35,914 nucleotides of DNA, taken from positions 1 to 35,914 of IMG/VR virus record IMGVR_UViG_3300036790_000113, one strand, 5' to 3'. Under the pieces are notes generated by a model. That model was not told where the DNA came from. It ran no database searches and saw only the letters and a program-made list of their open reading frames with translations. Below are positions 1 through 7,281 of the stretch, in pieces. This stretch comes from a virus. The position numbers and the translations under genes were made by a program. The first letter of the stretch is position 1; each line of letters opens with the position of its first letter.

Positions 1-2
1 TC

Positions 3-743
3 AAGTCCTTATCCAAGGTGATGATCCACCGTACCAAGAGACAGGTCCGTCCTGGAATGCCTCCCAAGATCAGGGACCTTGACTCTAATGTGCTCCAGAT
101 GTCTGGCGGACAGAGAAGGCTCTACAACAGTTTAGTCGAAGAGAGCATGGCTGAGCTACCTACTGAAGGCCTCATTGCCACACCCAGCATCCTTGCGAAG
201 TTACAGAGGCTGAGACAGGTCCTAGCAACTCCCAAGCTACTTGATTCTGCCTTGGAGGATGGAGCAGGTATCGACCGGATAGTCGAGATGCTGGATGAAG
301 CATCCGACCAACACATGGTGATCTTCTGCCCGTTTGTTAGGGCACAGGAGTTCATCCGGGCACGACTAGAGAATGAGGGTTACAAGGACATCATCACCCT
401 GCATGGAGGACTTAGCGCCGAAGAACTAGGCGCTAAGATCAACTACTTCCGCCTACGTCGAGGGATCTGCATCTGCTCGACCAAGTATGCAGAGTCTTTC
501 GACCTTATCCCCGCAACTTGGGCTGTATGCCTTGGGTTTGAGTGGGACTGCTACGATAATATCCAGGCTGAGGATCGGCTCCATCGAGGTGATATCAGTG
601 AGTCCGTCAGCATCTACTATCTCAGGCATGAGGGAGCTATAGACTCAGAGCTTATCTTGCCTGCAGTAGACGTGAAAGCCAATAACGTGATGCCCTTGCT
701 TCGAGAACTTTCGGCCGTGAAGCATCTACTCCGGAAGGTGTAG
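3..743 (+). CDS. SNF2-like superfamily 2 helicase, C-terminal part (gene cut by window start)
   Basis: This is the second RecA-like lobe of an SF2 helicase of the SNF2/Rad54 type, probably acting in phage replication or recombination. The reading frame is open from the first bases of the window, so the true start and the ATPase lobe with Walker A lie outside. The apparent GTG at 18 and ATG at 21 are internal codons. Seen in the sequence: an HMVIFCPF strand (motif IV-like), LHGG, a CICSTKYAESFDL segment (motif V-like) and QAEDRLHRGD, the motif VI arrangement of SNF2 proteins (usually QAEDRxHRIGQ). The C-terminus carries SVSIYYLRHEGAID, typical after motif VI. It is followed by a possible tiny ORF and by the promoter of the next gene, so it appears to end an upstream transcription unit. 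The family is clear; the exact substrate is not. Confidence 0.85.
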   Translation, partial: KSLSKVMIHRTKRQVRPGMPPKIRDLDSNVLQMSGGQRRLYNSLVEESMAELPTEGLIATPSILAKLQRLRQVLATPKLLDSALEDGAGIDRIVEMLDEASDQHMVIFCPFVRAQEFIRARLENEGYKDIITLHGGLSAEELGAKINYFRLRRGICICSTKYAESFDLIPATWAVCLGFEWDCYDNIQAEDRLHRGDISESVSIYYLRHEGAIDSELILPAVDVKANNVMPLLRELSAVKHLLRKV

Positions 744-749
744 ATAGAC

Positions 750-836
750 ATGCATACCCTATACATAGATGTCCGGATCATTTACATGCTGGTCGTGATT
801 GTCTTCCTGGTATGTATAGTAAGGATCCGCTGGTAA
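750..836 (+). CDS. Possible 28-residue single-span membrane peptide
   Basis: A short ORF starts 6 bases after the helicase stop. A GGAAGG sequence at 733-738 lies 11 bases upstream of the ATG. The peptide has a polar start (MHTLYIDVR), a run of about 16 hydrophobic residues (IIYMLVVIVFLVCIV) and a basic end (RIRW), the layout of a one-span membrane peptide. Nothing identifies a function. It may be a real small phage protein or chance coding in the 190-base gap before the next gene. The rest of that gap holds the promoter at 879-908 and a weak CTCA/TGAG inverted repeat near 841-852. Confidence 0.3.
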   Translation: MHTLYIDVRIIYMLVVIVFLVCIVRIRW

Positions 837-878
837 CATCTCAAAAATGAGAATTTCGGTCGACCTATATTTGACCTC

Positions 879-908
879 TTGACGGTCACTAAGTGCCTGT
901 GTTATAAT
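879..908 (+). promoter_or_regulatory. Sigma70-type promoter for the recombination/modification operon
   Basis: TTGACG at 879-884 and a perfect TATAAT at 903-908 are separated by 18 bases. Transcription would begin near 914-916, about 20 bases before the ATG at 934. This is the only strong promoter I recognise on the + strand. The following genes are closely packed, so it probably drives much or all of 934-13458 using host RNA polymerase. Confidence 0.75.
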
Positions 909-933
909 ATGGACACAATCAAGAGCTCACACC

Positions 934-2127
934 ATGGCTGAAGCTGATGAATTCTTCCCACGCAGGTCCAAGGACGAGCACTTGACGGAGAGCGTAGCTT
1001 TCATTCGCACTTCTGATCGTGGTACTTTTAGGCGATGCCGTCGCAAGTTCAACTGGAGTTACCTACACCGTGGAAATCGCACCCGAAAAGAGACAGTTAC
1101 TCCTCTCTGGCTTGGTACAGGTATGCACTTCGCCCTTGAAGACTTTCACGGCTACCATCGATTCGACCGACCTTCTGATGCTTTTACTGCCTACGTTAGC
1201 GCAACCAGTCGGACCCCAGGAATTGTTCTTCCTAGCGACTGGGAAGAGGCTTCCGAACTCATGCGAGGTATGCTTGACTATTACCTTGAGTGGCTCGAGT
1301 ACCGAGACCCACAAGTAACCCTGGAGATTGGTGGTGTTCCACAAGTTGAAGTGCGGTTTCAGATACCTCTTCCTCTTGATCCCTCCCGTCTACTTCGGTT
1401 TGGTTATGATCGGGCTGTTTATACTGGGACTATTGATCGGGTCATACTGGATGAAGAGTTTCAGCGGCTGTGGCTTGTCGACTACAAGTCCGCCAAGGCT
1501 ATTCAGACAGGACACTTTGAGACAGATCCGCAAATTACAGCCTATTGCTGGGCTGCCAGCCAAATTTATACTCTCCCAGTCGCAGGATTCCTCTACCAGC
1601 AGCACCGAAAAGCCGTAGCGCATGAGCCTGACTTCCTGAAAAGCACAAGGCAGTTCAGCGTCAACAAAAATATGCTCACTACTCACACCTTATATGCGAA
1701 GGCTTTGAAGAACCTGTATGGCACCGCTGAGGCTGCACCTGAAGTCAATATTGCCTTCCTGAACCAGCTAGCGTCCGAGGAGACCGAACGTGCAGACAAA
1801 CTCATCAGACTTGATCAGGTTGAGCGTAGTCAATACCAGCTGGCAGCCGAGGGGCCGAAGATTATCGCCGAAGCCGCAGACATGCTGGATCCGAACCTAT
1901 CTATATATCCTAATCCTACTCGGGATTGCAGTTGGGACTGTGATTTTCGTACAGCCTGTCTCAGTATGGACGATGGCAGTGATTGGGAATATGAGATAGA
2001 GACGGGGACTATGGACCGCGACGAGGAGAACCTCAACTGGAGGAACTTCCTCGTATATCCCAGCAGGCCAGAGCCTCTACCTAGGTTCCATGTACAACAC
2101 CGCCAGAGAAGGCAGCAGCGCAGATGA
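934..2127 (+). CDS. PD-(D/E)XK exonuclease, RecB/Cas4-like, with iron-sulfur cysteines
   Basis: This is a predicted DNA exonuclease of the RecB/Cas4/AddB nuclease superfamily, likely making single-stranded ends for phage recombination or processing replication intermediates. The sequence shows the family signature in order: a histidine in GTGMHFALE (about residue 65), GTID with Asp168, LVDYKSAK with Asp183 and Lys185, and a Q-x3-Y motif (Gln200, Tyr204). Cys35 together with Cys332, Cys336 and Cys342 near the C-terminus matches the split cysteine set that binds a 4Fe-4S cluster in AddB and Cas4 proteins. A weak AAGAG sequence 8 bases before the ATG could be the ribosome site. The stop overlaps the next start (ATGA), coupling it to the Sak4-like ATPase, a pairing common in phage recombination modules. 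Family assignment is firm; polarity of digestion cannot be read from sequence. Confidence 0.85.
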   Translation: MAEADEFFPRRSKDEHLTESVAFIRTSDRGTFRRCRRKFNWSYLHRGNRTRKETVTPLWLGTGMHFALEDFHGYHRFDRPSDAFTAYVSATSRTPGIVLPSDWEEASELMRGMLDYYLEWLEYRDPQVTLEIGGVPQVEVRFQIPLPLDPSRLLRFGYDRAVYTGTIDRVILDEEFQRLWLVDYKSAKAIQTGHFETDPQITAYCWAASQIYTLPVAGFLYQQHRKAVAHEPDFLKSTRQFSVNKNMLTTHTLYAKALKNLYGTAEAAPEVNIAFLNQLASEETERADKLIRLDQVERSQYQLAAEGPKIIAEAADMLDPNLSIYPNPTRDCSWDCDFRTACLSMDDGSDWEYEIETGTMDRDEENLNWRNFLVYPSRPEPLPRFHVQHRQRRQQRR

Positions 2128-3215
2128 ACGACATATCGACCACCAGCAAAGTCCTCGAGGCAGGATTCAAGGAAGGAGTACAGACAGGTGCAAGCGGAGA
2201 CTCTCCCACCTCCAAAGAAGCGGGTGCGCCAGGAGTACAGACAGGTACTCAAGTGCCGCAAGCGGCTCCAGCCGCCAAGCAACCTGGAAGTCCTGCGGCT
2301 GCGGGCACAAGAGCTCTTGGTCCAGCTGCACCGTCCCAAAGCGGAGCAGGCTTCACAATCCAGTTCCAGCGTGGAGACTTACCCTGGCTGAAAGAGCTCA
2401 TCTATGGAGACTATGGTAGCGGAAAGACCTGGCTCGCTGGGACTTCTGCCGATGTCCCCGATATGCGCGATGTACTTCTCATCAGTGCAGAGTCTGGAGA
2501 GCTTACTTTGCGCGACCCTGACCATTCCTTCCATCTTATTGATCCAATCAAGGTCACGAGCTTCCGTACCCTCGCCCGCATCTACGACTTCCTCAAGGCT
2601 CATTGCCGCTGGAGGGACGATCCAAACATAGAGGTAGCCGATGAAAAGCTCAGGATCCTCCAAGCTATGGTGACTGTCCAGGGAGAGCCTGGATCTTTGG
2701 AAAGTTCAGAGCCCAGTAGGCTCAGACGCTACCGTACAGTCATCGTGGACAGTCTGACAGAAGTCGAGGTCTACTGTATGCAGCAACTCCTGGGCATTAC
2801 AGATACTACCGCGATGGACGAGGAGACTCAGGGAGCTGAATGGGCCGAGTACAAGAAGCAACACCAGATGGTTCAGCGGATGATCCGAAACTTCCGTGAT
2901 CTCCCAATGCACGTCCTATTTACTGCTGCAAGAGCCTATACCCAAGATGAGCTCAAGCGCCACATCTACGCTCCAATGATGACAGGCAAGCTGAGCTCTC
3001 AGGTACAAGGCTTCATGGATGTTGTAGGATACTTAGTCACCGGTACAGCTGCCGATGACCAGACTGCCTTGCCTCGGCGCCTCTATGTGCAGCCTGGGTC
3101 ACGCTTTGCCGCGAAGTCACGTTTCAGTACGTATCGCGGTGCCTACTTCGACAACCCAACTATGGGGACAATTCTCCTGCAAGTGGGTCTGTTGAAGGCC
3201 GTGCCTAAAGCCTAA
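2124..3215 (+). CDS. RecA-fold P-loop ATPase, Sak4-like recombination protein
   Basis: This is a phage P-loop ATPase of the RecA-like core type often called Sak4, which works with a single-strand binding protein in homologous recombination. Walker A is GDYGSGKT (residues 95-102), a candidate catalytic glutamate lies in SAESG (about 123), and the Walker B strand is VIVDS (206-210). The first 80 residues are low-complexity, rich in Ala, Pro, Gly and Gln, with GVQTG repeated (the same 15-base stretch recurs near 2175 and 2231), so they are probably a disordered tail. The gene overlaps the exonuclease by 4 bases and is followed by a DUF669 protein. An exonuclease, ATPase and ssDNA-binding protein together form a complete recombination set. 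Confidence 0.75.
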   Translation: MNDISTTSKVLEAGFKEGVQTGASGDSPTSKEAGAPGVQTGTQVPQAAPAAKQPGSPAAAGTRALGPAAPSQSGAGFTIQFQRGDLPWLKELIYGDYGSGKTWLAGTSADVPDMRDVLLISAESGELTLRDPDHSFHLIDPIKVTSFRTLARIYDFLKAHCRWRDDPNIEVADEKLRILQAMVTVQGEPGSLESSEPSRLRRYRTVIVDSLTEVEVYCMQQLLGITDTTAMDEETQGAEWAEYKKQHQMVQRMIRNFRDLPMHVLFTAARAYTQDELKRHIYAPMMTGKLSSQVQGFMDVVGYLVTGTAADDQTALPRRLYVQPGSRFAAKSRFSTYRGAYFDNPTMGTILLQVGLLKAVPKA

Positions 3216-3282
3216 AGACTAGCCTGACTACCTTACGCCCGATACTGGGCAAGCTCACATAGCAACACAAGGAGTGCCTGCG

Positions 3283-3840
3283 ATGAGCGGAAGTGTGTTT
3301 GAGGAAGCTACCGGGACCGTCAATCCTAATGCTGGTGGTACTGGAGGCGGAAGCGCTGGGATGGAAACCGAGGACGGCGACGGGATTGTCGTTGACCTTA
3401 GCGGAGTGAATGAGACAGGAAACTTCCCTGTCATTCCACGCGGGATCTACTCGGCAGAGGTCGACAGCTTGGAGTACGATACTGCCAAGAGCTCCGGGAA
3501 CAAGATGTGGACCTGGAAATTCAAGATCAACGACGGCGGTGAGTTCGACGGCCGGACTTTCTTCTACCATACGGTCTTCAGCGAAGGCGGGATGCCGAGG
3601 GTCAAGCGGACCCTCGCGCGCCTCAAGGACGCTGGAGAAAATACCGGGTATGCGAAGAGCCTTCTTGGAGGTCCTTTCTCTCCCTCAAGAGTTGCCGACG
3701 AAGGTCGTCTGCTTCTCGCTACCTGCCGTATCAGGGTTGACATCAAGCCGTACGAGGGCCAGAAGCGCAACAACATCAAGGACGTCCTCAGTCCGCTCGA
3801 GGACGGCTCTGGTGGTGCCGGAGGCTTTGCAGCCGTCTAA
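3283..3840 (+). CDS. DUF669-family phage protein, probable ssDNA-binding protein
   Basis: The 185-residue product resembles DUF669 phage proteins, which usually sit beside Sak4-type or other recombination ATPases and are thought to bind single-stranded DNA. Recognisable parts are IPRGIYSAEVDSLEYD, then KMWTWKFKI and FDGRTFFYHTVF, then ATCRIRVDIKPYEGQKRNNIKD, an OB-fold-like strand pattern. An upstream in-frame GTG at 3274 is less likely as start because AAGGAG at 3269-3274 lies 8 bases from the ATG at 3283. The C-terminus is Gly/Ala-rich (GGAGGFAAV) and lacks the acidic DDDIPF tip of bacterial SSB; a tip of that kind appears on the protein ending at 13458 instead. A structured leader for queC follows. 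Confidence 0.65.
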   Translation: MSGSVFEEATGTVNPNAGGTGGGSAGMETEDGDGIVVDLSGVNETGNFPVIPRGIYSAEVDSLEYDTAKSSGNKMWTWKFKINDGGEFDGRTFFYHTVFSEGGMPRVKRTLARLKDAGENTGYAKSLLGGPFSPSRVADEGRLLLATCRIRVDIKPYEGQKRNNIKDVLSPLEDGSGGAGGFAAV

Positions 3841-3846
3841 CCTGAT

Positions 3847-3935
3847 CAGCTGACGTTTCACCAGGCGTTAGCTGTAGGGGAGGAGGTACGGACCTGGTGT
3901 CGATTAAGTTCTCCTCCCCGCTTTCCTTAAGGGAG
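3847..3935 (+). promoter_or_regulatory. Structured RNA leader of queC: two hairpins with complementary loops
   Basis: Hairpin A pairs CAGCTGACG (3847-3855) with CGTTAGCTG (3866-3874), nine pairs with one G-U. Hairpin B pairs GGGGAGGAG (3877-3885) with CTCCTCCCC (3911-3919), nine pairs. The 10-base loop of A contains CACCAGG (3859-3865), which is the exact complement of CCTGGTG (3893-3899) in the loop of B, so the loops could kiss through seven pairs. The last bases of hairpin B (CTCCC, 3914-3918) could instead pair with GGGAG (3931-3935), the likely queC ribosome site, giving a possible translational switch. Hairpin B is followed by GCTTTCCTT, so weak termination is also possible. It does not match the preQ1-I riboswitch consensus I know. 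The pairings are seen in the sequence; function and ligand are inference. Confidence 0.55.
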
Positions 3936-3945
3936 CCTTGCCAAC

Positions 3946-4683
3946 ATGACACAGAAGGTACACAGGAGCTTTGTCCTCCACAGTGGAGGTATCGACAGCT
4001 CGACAGCTCTGGCAGTGGCAATTGCCGCAGCTGAGGAGCAAGACGATGTGGAAGCGATCAGTATCTACTACGGGCAGCGCCACAGGAAGGAGCTGGAATA
4101 CGCAGAACGCTTCTGCGGGGAGATGGGAGTCAAGCATACTGTCATCCATATGGCAGAGCCTCCAAGCTCTATGCTGACAGACGAAAGCAGGGACATCCCC
4201 AAGATGTCCTATGCAGATCTCCCGACGGGGATGTCGCCGACATACGTACCGTTCCGTAATGGGCAACTCCTCTCGCGCATCGCGGGAATTGCCCAAGGCT
4301 GGATCATGAAGCAGGAAGAGGCCCACAGATACGAAGATCCTCCTATCCACGGTTCCGCGACTGCTGATATCTGGTTCGGTGCGCATGCTGAAGATGCACA
4401 GAACTGGGCGTACCCTGACTGCACGCCTGAGTTTGTCGGTGCAATGGCTGCAGCTATCTACATCGGGACGTACCACAAGGTGAGGCTGATTACGCCGTTC
4501 ATCCACTTGACGAAGAACGAGATCGTCGACATCGGCTTCCACTACCACAATGTCGACTACTCGGTGACGTGGTCGTGCTATGCTGGCGGAGAGAAGCACT
4601 GCGGCGAGTGCCCGACGTGCATTGCCAGGAAGGAGGCCTTTATCAAAGCCGGAGTACCCGACCCTACCGACTATCTAGCCTAG
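3946..4683 (+). CDS. queC: 7-cyano-7-deazaguanine (preQ0) synthase QueC
   Basis: QueC converts 7-carboxy-7-deazaguanine, ammonia and ATP into preQ0, the last step of preQ0 synthesis. The 245-residue protein, close to bacterial QueC in length, has the PP-loop SGGIDSS (13-19), YYGQRHRKE, a TYVPFRNG motif and four C-terminal cysteines (211, 219, 222, 225) that form the structural zinc site. GGGAG at 3931-3935 lies 10 bases before the ATG. The leader before it is highly structured. No glutamine-amidotransferase domain is attached, so the gene shows no sign of making an archaeosine-type derivative. queD, queE, folE and a DpdA-like gene follow, which points to DNA rather than tRNA modification. Confidence 0.95.
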   Translation: MTQKVHRSFVLHSGGIDSSTALAVAIAAAEEQDDVEAISIYYGQRHRKELEYAERFCGEMGVKHTVIHMAEPPSSMLTDESRDIPKMSYADLPTGMSPTYVPFRNGQLLSRIAGIAQGWIMKQEEAHRYEDPPIHGSATADIWFGAHAEDAQNWAYPDCTPEFVGAMAAAIYIGTYHKVRLITPFIHLTKNEIVDIGFHYHNVDYSVTWSCYAGGEKHCGECPTCIARKEAFIKAGVPDPTDYLA

Positions 4684-4703
4684 CGTACTATTGAGTGCAG
4701 CAC

Positions 4704-4724
4704 CCTTAGGCAATTGCCGTAAGG
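4704..4724 (+). promoter_or_regulatory. Palindrome in the gap between queC and the pilin gene
   Basis: CCTTAGGCAA (4704-4713) faces TTGCCGTAAGG (4714-4724); the arms are complementary apart from one extra base on the right. It lies 20 bases after the queC stop and 28 before the pilin ATG. The centre GGCAATTGCC is a perfect palindrome, fitting an operator or a tight RNA hairpin. No U-run follows, so a terminator is unlikely. Confidence 0.35.
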
Positions 4725-4752
4725 AAGTCAACCGGGACAAAGGAATACGTAG

Positions 4753-4941
4753 ATGAGCAAGATCATGAAGTGCATGAAGTCCAACAGGGGCGTGAGCTCC
4801 ATCGAGTATGCCGTGCTCGCTGTCGGGATTATGGCGGCTGTAGTCGGAGCCCTCGTGGTATTCACGCCACAGCTGGAAGCAGCCTTCGGCAATATCGGTA
4901 CGCAGCTGCAGAACGCCACAGCCCCTAGGACGGCTGGCTGA
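4753..4941 (+). CDS. Flp-type (type IVb) pilin-like protein
   Basis: The 62-residue product looks like a Flp/Fap major pilin subunit of Tad pili. It has a short basic leader (MSKIMKCMKSNRG), a prepilin-peptidase-like cleavage point after Gly13, and the Flp signature with Glu at +5 and Tyr at +6 (VSSIEYA). A hydrophobic helix follows (VLAVGIMAAVVGALVVF), then an LEAAFGNIGTQLQN tail like that of many Flp proteins. AGGA at 4741-4744 stands 8 bases before the ATG. No prepilin peptidase, TadA or secretin gene is in the window, so export and processing would need host Tad proteins. A pilin among phage nucleotide-modification genes is unexpected. It could alter host pili or block superinfection, but this is speculation. 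Confidence 0.8.
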   Translation: MSKIMKCMKSNRGVSSIEYAVLAVGIMAAVVGALVVFTPQLEAAFGNIGTQLQNATAPRTAG

Positions 4942-4975
4942 TCTGCGCCGTTCAATCAACCTACTGGAGCACACG

Positions 4976-5539
4976 ATGCCCTTCTCAATCATGCGTGAAA
5001 TAGGGATCGATGCTGGGCATCGTGTCCCCACCCATGGATCCAAATGCTGGAACATACATGGCCACAGATATACCATCCAAGCGACAGCCGTAGCGTCTGA
5101 CCTTCACAAGGAAGGAGTCCAGACCGACATGGTCTTGGACTTCGGGTTCCTGAAGACCATCATGATGGAGAAGATCGACGGGCCGTGTGATCACGGGTTC
5201 ATCATGTGGTACCACGACTTCCTGTGTCGTGATATCCTTCTAACCTCCAGACACAATAGTGAGGCCATGAGGATGTTTGACGACCTAGGCTTTGCTCTTG
5301 TTCCAGAAGACCGAGAGGTTAACCAGACAAAGCTCCTCATTGTCAACTTCATCCCCACGGCGGAGCGCCTAGCTGAGTTCTGGTTCCGGCAGATGGTCTC
5401 AGCTGTGCAGATAGCCTCTGGCGGTCTCGCCCTCCTTGCTAAGGTCGAGGTATGGGAGACTCCCAACTGCTCGGCTTGCTACCCTGCAGATCTTACCGGC
5501 CTACCTCTATCACTGCATGAGCTGAAAGTGACAACCTGA
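4976..5539 (+). CDS. queD: 6-carboxy-5,6,7,8-tetrahydropterin synthase QueD
   Basis: QueD turns dihydroneopterin triphosphate, the FolE product, into 6-carboxytetrahydropterin. The zinc ligands are visible as His15 (DAGHRVP), His28 and His30 (NIHGHRY), with the catalytic cysteine at 24. VLDFGFLK and a DHGF segment (Asp72, His73) follow, and PTAERLAEFW plus KVEVWETPN close the fold. At 187 residues it is longer than the roughly 120-residue E. coli enzyme; the extra length lies mainly between DHGFIMW and NFIPTAE (about residues 80-125). GGAG at 4966-4969 precedes the ATG by 6 bases. The stop overlaps the queE start by one base (TGATG). Confidence 0.92.
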   Translation: MPFSIMREIGIDAGHRVPTHGSKCWNIHGHRYTIQATAVASDLHKEGVQTDMVLDFGFLKTIMMEKIDGPCDHGFIMWYHDFLCRDILLTSRHNSEAMRMFDDLGFALVPEDREVNQTKLLIVNFIPTAERLAEFWFRQMVSAVQIASGGLALLAKVEVWETPNCSACYPADLTGLPLSLHELKVTT

Positions 5540-6270
5540 TGCCTAAGAATACCTTTCCGGTCATTGAGATCTTTGGCCCTACTATTCAAGGCGAGGGGCG
5601 TCTTATAGGGGCTTTGTCTCACTTTGTCCGCTTTGGCGGATGCACCTACAGGTGCTCCTGGTGTGACTCTATGCATGCAGTCGATCCTGTACAAATCAAG
5701 GCCAACGCTAAGTGGATGGGCGCAGGTGAGATTAGCGTCCGGGTAGAGAAACTAGGCTCTGCAGACAAGAGTGCCCGCTGGGTCACTCTGAGCGGCGGTG
5801 ACCCACTCATGTGGGAGCTAGGAGATACAGTAGCTGGCCTGCAGGAGATCGACTACAAGGTGGCTGTGGAGACGCAGGGAGCCTTTTGGAAGGATTGGCT
5901 CCTGCTAACCGATCTTATTACCGTGTCTCCCAAACCTCCTAGCTCTGGAATGCAAGGTCTAATTGACTACGTTATTCTGGATCGATATGCATCTAGCATC
6001 CATGGGGCGTTCAAGAACGTCAGCTTCAAGGTAGTCATCAAGGACAGTGATGACTTTGAATGGGCCTGCATGCTCCACGACAAATACCCGGAAGTACCTT
6101 TTTACCTCTCCTGTTGGACGGATACTGAAGTCAGGCACAATATAGCTTCGGAAATTCTGGCTCAATACACCCGGCTAGTCAACTTAGTTCTCAGCTCTAA
6201 TCGTTCTGGGGACTTCATCGTACTACCCCAATTGCACGCAATGCTCTGGGGCCATGAGAAGGCAAGATAG
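5539..6270 (+). CDS. queE: 7-carboxy-7-deazaguanine synthase QueE (radical SAM)
   Basis: QueE rearranges 6-carboxytetrahydropterin to 7-carboxy-7-deazaguanine using S-adenosylmethionine and a 4Fe-4S cluster. The CxxxCxxC cluster motif is Cys35, Cys39 and Cys42 in GGCTYRCSWCD, preceded by the typical FGPTIQGEG substrate loop. TLSGGDPLM is the GGEP-like SAM-binding motif. The length of 243 residues is normal for the family. It starts on the last base of the queD stop codon, so the two are translationally coupled. Confidence 0.93.
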   Translation: MPKNTFPVIEIFGPTIQGEGRLIGALSHFVRFGGCTYRCSWCDSMHAVDPVQIKANAKWMGAGEISVRVEKLGSADKSARWVTLSGGDPLMWELGDTVAGLQEIDYKVAVETQGAFWKDWLLLTDLITVSPKPPSSGMQGLIDYVILDRYASSIHGAFKNVSFKVVIKDSDDFEWACMLHDKYPEVPFYLSCWTDTEVRHNIASEILAQYTRLVNLVLSSNRSGDFIVLPQLHAMLWGHEKAR

Positions 6271-6284
6271 GAAAGTAACAGAAT

Positions 6285-6944
6285 ATGCGGAAGCTTAAAG
6301 TAAAAGAGCAGAAGACTGTGATATCGCCTGAAGTTGCACAAGCCTGGGACAGTATCCAGGACTTGGGAACGCCTGCCTCAGCTGCAGCTTATCATATAGC
6401 TGAGGCAATGAGTGCCCTAGATCTAAATCCTGATGCGCATCCTGGCACAGTTAGAACTCCGGAGCGCTTTGTTAAGTACCTCCAGGAGTTCATGAAGCCC
6501 TACAAGCCAGAAGACATTCTTGGACCTCTGTTCGAGGGGCCTAAGCCCTCGCATGGAATGCCAGGAATAGTAGTCCAGAAGAACATTCCTTTCAGGATGT
6601 GCTGCGAACATCACCTACTGCCGGCCTTTGGTCATGCTCATGTTGGGTACATACCCAACAAGGCAGTCGTTGGTCTCAGTAAGCTCGCACGATTGGTTGA
6701 CGCCGTAGGGACCTCCAAACCCTCTATGCAGGAGTTCATCTGTGAACAGATTGCCGATGACATTCAAGGCTTTGTGGACCCGACTGGGGTCATGGTGGTC
6801 ATCGAGGCCGAGCACAGCTGCATGGCCTGCAGGGGTGTTAATGCACCAGGGGTATCAACCTTTACCTCCTGCGTCAGGGGAGCTTTCCTCGTTGCCTCCG
6901 CCGCGAGGGAGGAGTTCCTCGCGCTCACCACAGGCAAAAGGTAA
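6285..6944 (+). CDS. folE: GTP cyclohydrolase I FolE
   Basis: FolE opens GTP to dihydroneopterin triphosphate, the first step of both folate and 7-deazaguanine synthesis; here the context points to the latter. The zinc and active-site residues are present: Cys107 and His110 in MCCEHHLLPAFG, and Cys179 in EAEHSCMACRG. His109 and His177 correspond to catalytic histidines of the family. HVGYIPNKAVVGLSKLARLVD is a strongly conserved block. The length of 219 residues matches bacterial FolE. AGGAAAG just after the queE stop serves as ribosome site. With queD, queE and queC it completes the GTP-to-preQ0 route. Confidence 0.95.
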   Translation: MRKLKVKEQKTVISPEVAQAWDSIQDLGTPASAAAYHIAEAMSALDLNPDAHPGTVRTPERFVKYLQEFMKPYKPEDILGPLFEGPKPSHGMPGIVVQKNIPFRMCCEHHLLPAFGHAHVGYIPNKAVVGLSKLARLVDAVGTSKPSMQEFICEQIADDIQGFVDPTGVMVVIEAEHSCMACRGVNAPGVSTFTSCVRGAFLVASAAREEFLALTTGKR

Positions 6945-6957
6945 CAAGGAGACTCCC

Positions 6958-7281
6958 ATGTCTGACGATTCCCAGAAGGTGCTGCACGAACACCTTAAGC
7001 GCCATCTCACTTGGCCCAACTTCGACTCTCCTGTAGAGCATGAGAGGTACATAGTTCTTGCTCTATGCGGCGAGGCCGGAGAGCTTGCCAACCTCGTCAA
7101 GAAGGATTGGAGAGGAGACTCCGGCACGGTTACTCGCAGGGAGATGATCAAAAAGGAGCTTGCTGACGTCGGCAACTATGCCTTCATGCTGGCTGAGCTC
7201 TTGGGAGTAGACCTCCAAGCTGAGATGCTCAAGAAGCTTATCGAGGTCGAACAACGTCCAACCTTCAAGGAGCGCATCTGA
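6958..7281 (+). CDS. MazG-like nucleoside triphosphate pyrophosphohydrolase
   Basis: The 107-residue all-alpha protein has the metal-binding EXXE..EXXD pattern of MazG enzymes: Glu39 and Glu42 in GEAGELANL, then Glu67 and Asp70 in KKELADVGNYAFML. Such enzymes split NTPs or dNTPs to monophosphates and pyrophosphate. The reading frame stays open upstream into folE, but the start at 6958 is favoured by AAGGAG at 6946-6951, 6 bases away. The stop overlaps the next ATG by one base. Its place between folE and the DpdA-like gene suggests a role in the nucleotide pool during DNA modification, or in lowering alarmone levels; substrate cannot be read from sequence. Confidence 0.8.
   Translation: MSDDSQKVLHEHLKRHLTWPNFDSPVEHERYIVLALCGEAGELANLVKKDWRGDSGTVTRREMIKKELADVGNYAFMLAELLGVDLQAEMLKKLIEVEQRPTFKERI

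Noticed and set aside
1830-2339. A 169-codon open frame on the - strand
   Set aside because: Antisense of the nuclease and Sak4-like genes; Arg/Ser/Cys-rich composition typical of a shadow frame.
3841-3945. Classical preQ1-I riboswitch before queC
   Set aside because: The short C-rich hairpin loop with an A-rich tail that defines preQ1-I is not there; the structure seen is different.
3904-4599. A 231-codon open frame on the - strand opposite queC
   Set aside because: queC is unmistakable on the + strand, and the antisense product shows no recognisable family.
3946-4683. Archaeosine-type (amidotransferase-fused) QueC
   Set aside because: The protein ends after the zinc-binding cysteines at residue 245 with no extra domain.
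6742-6957. N-terminal extension of the MazG frame into folE
   Set aside because: The extension overlaps folE in another frame; AAGGAG before the ATG at 6958 marks the real start.
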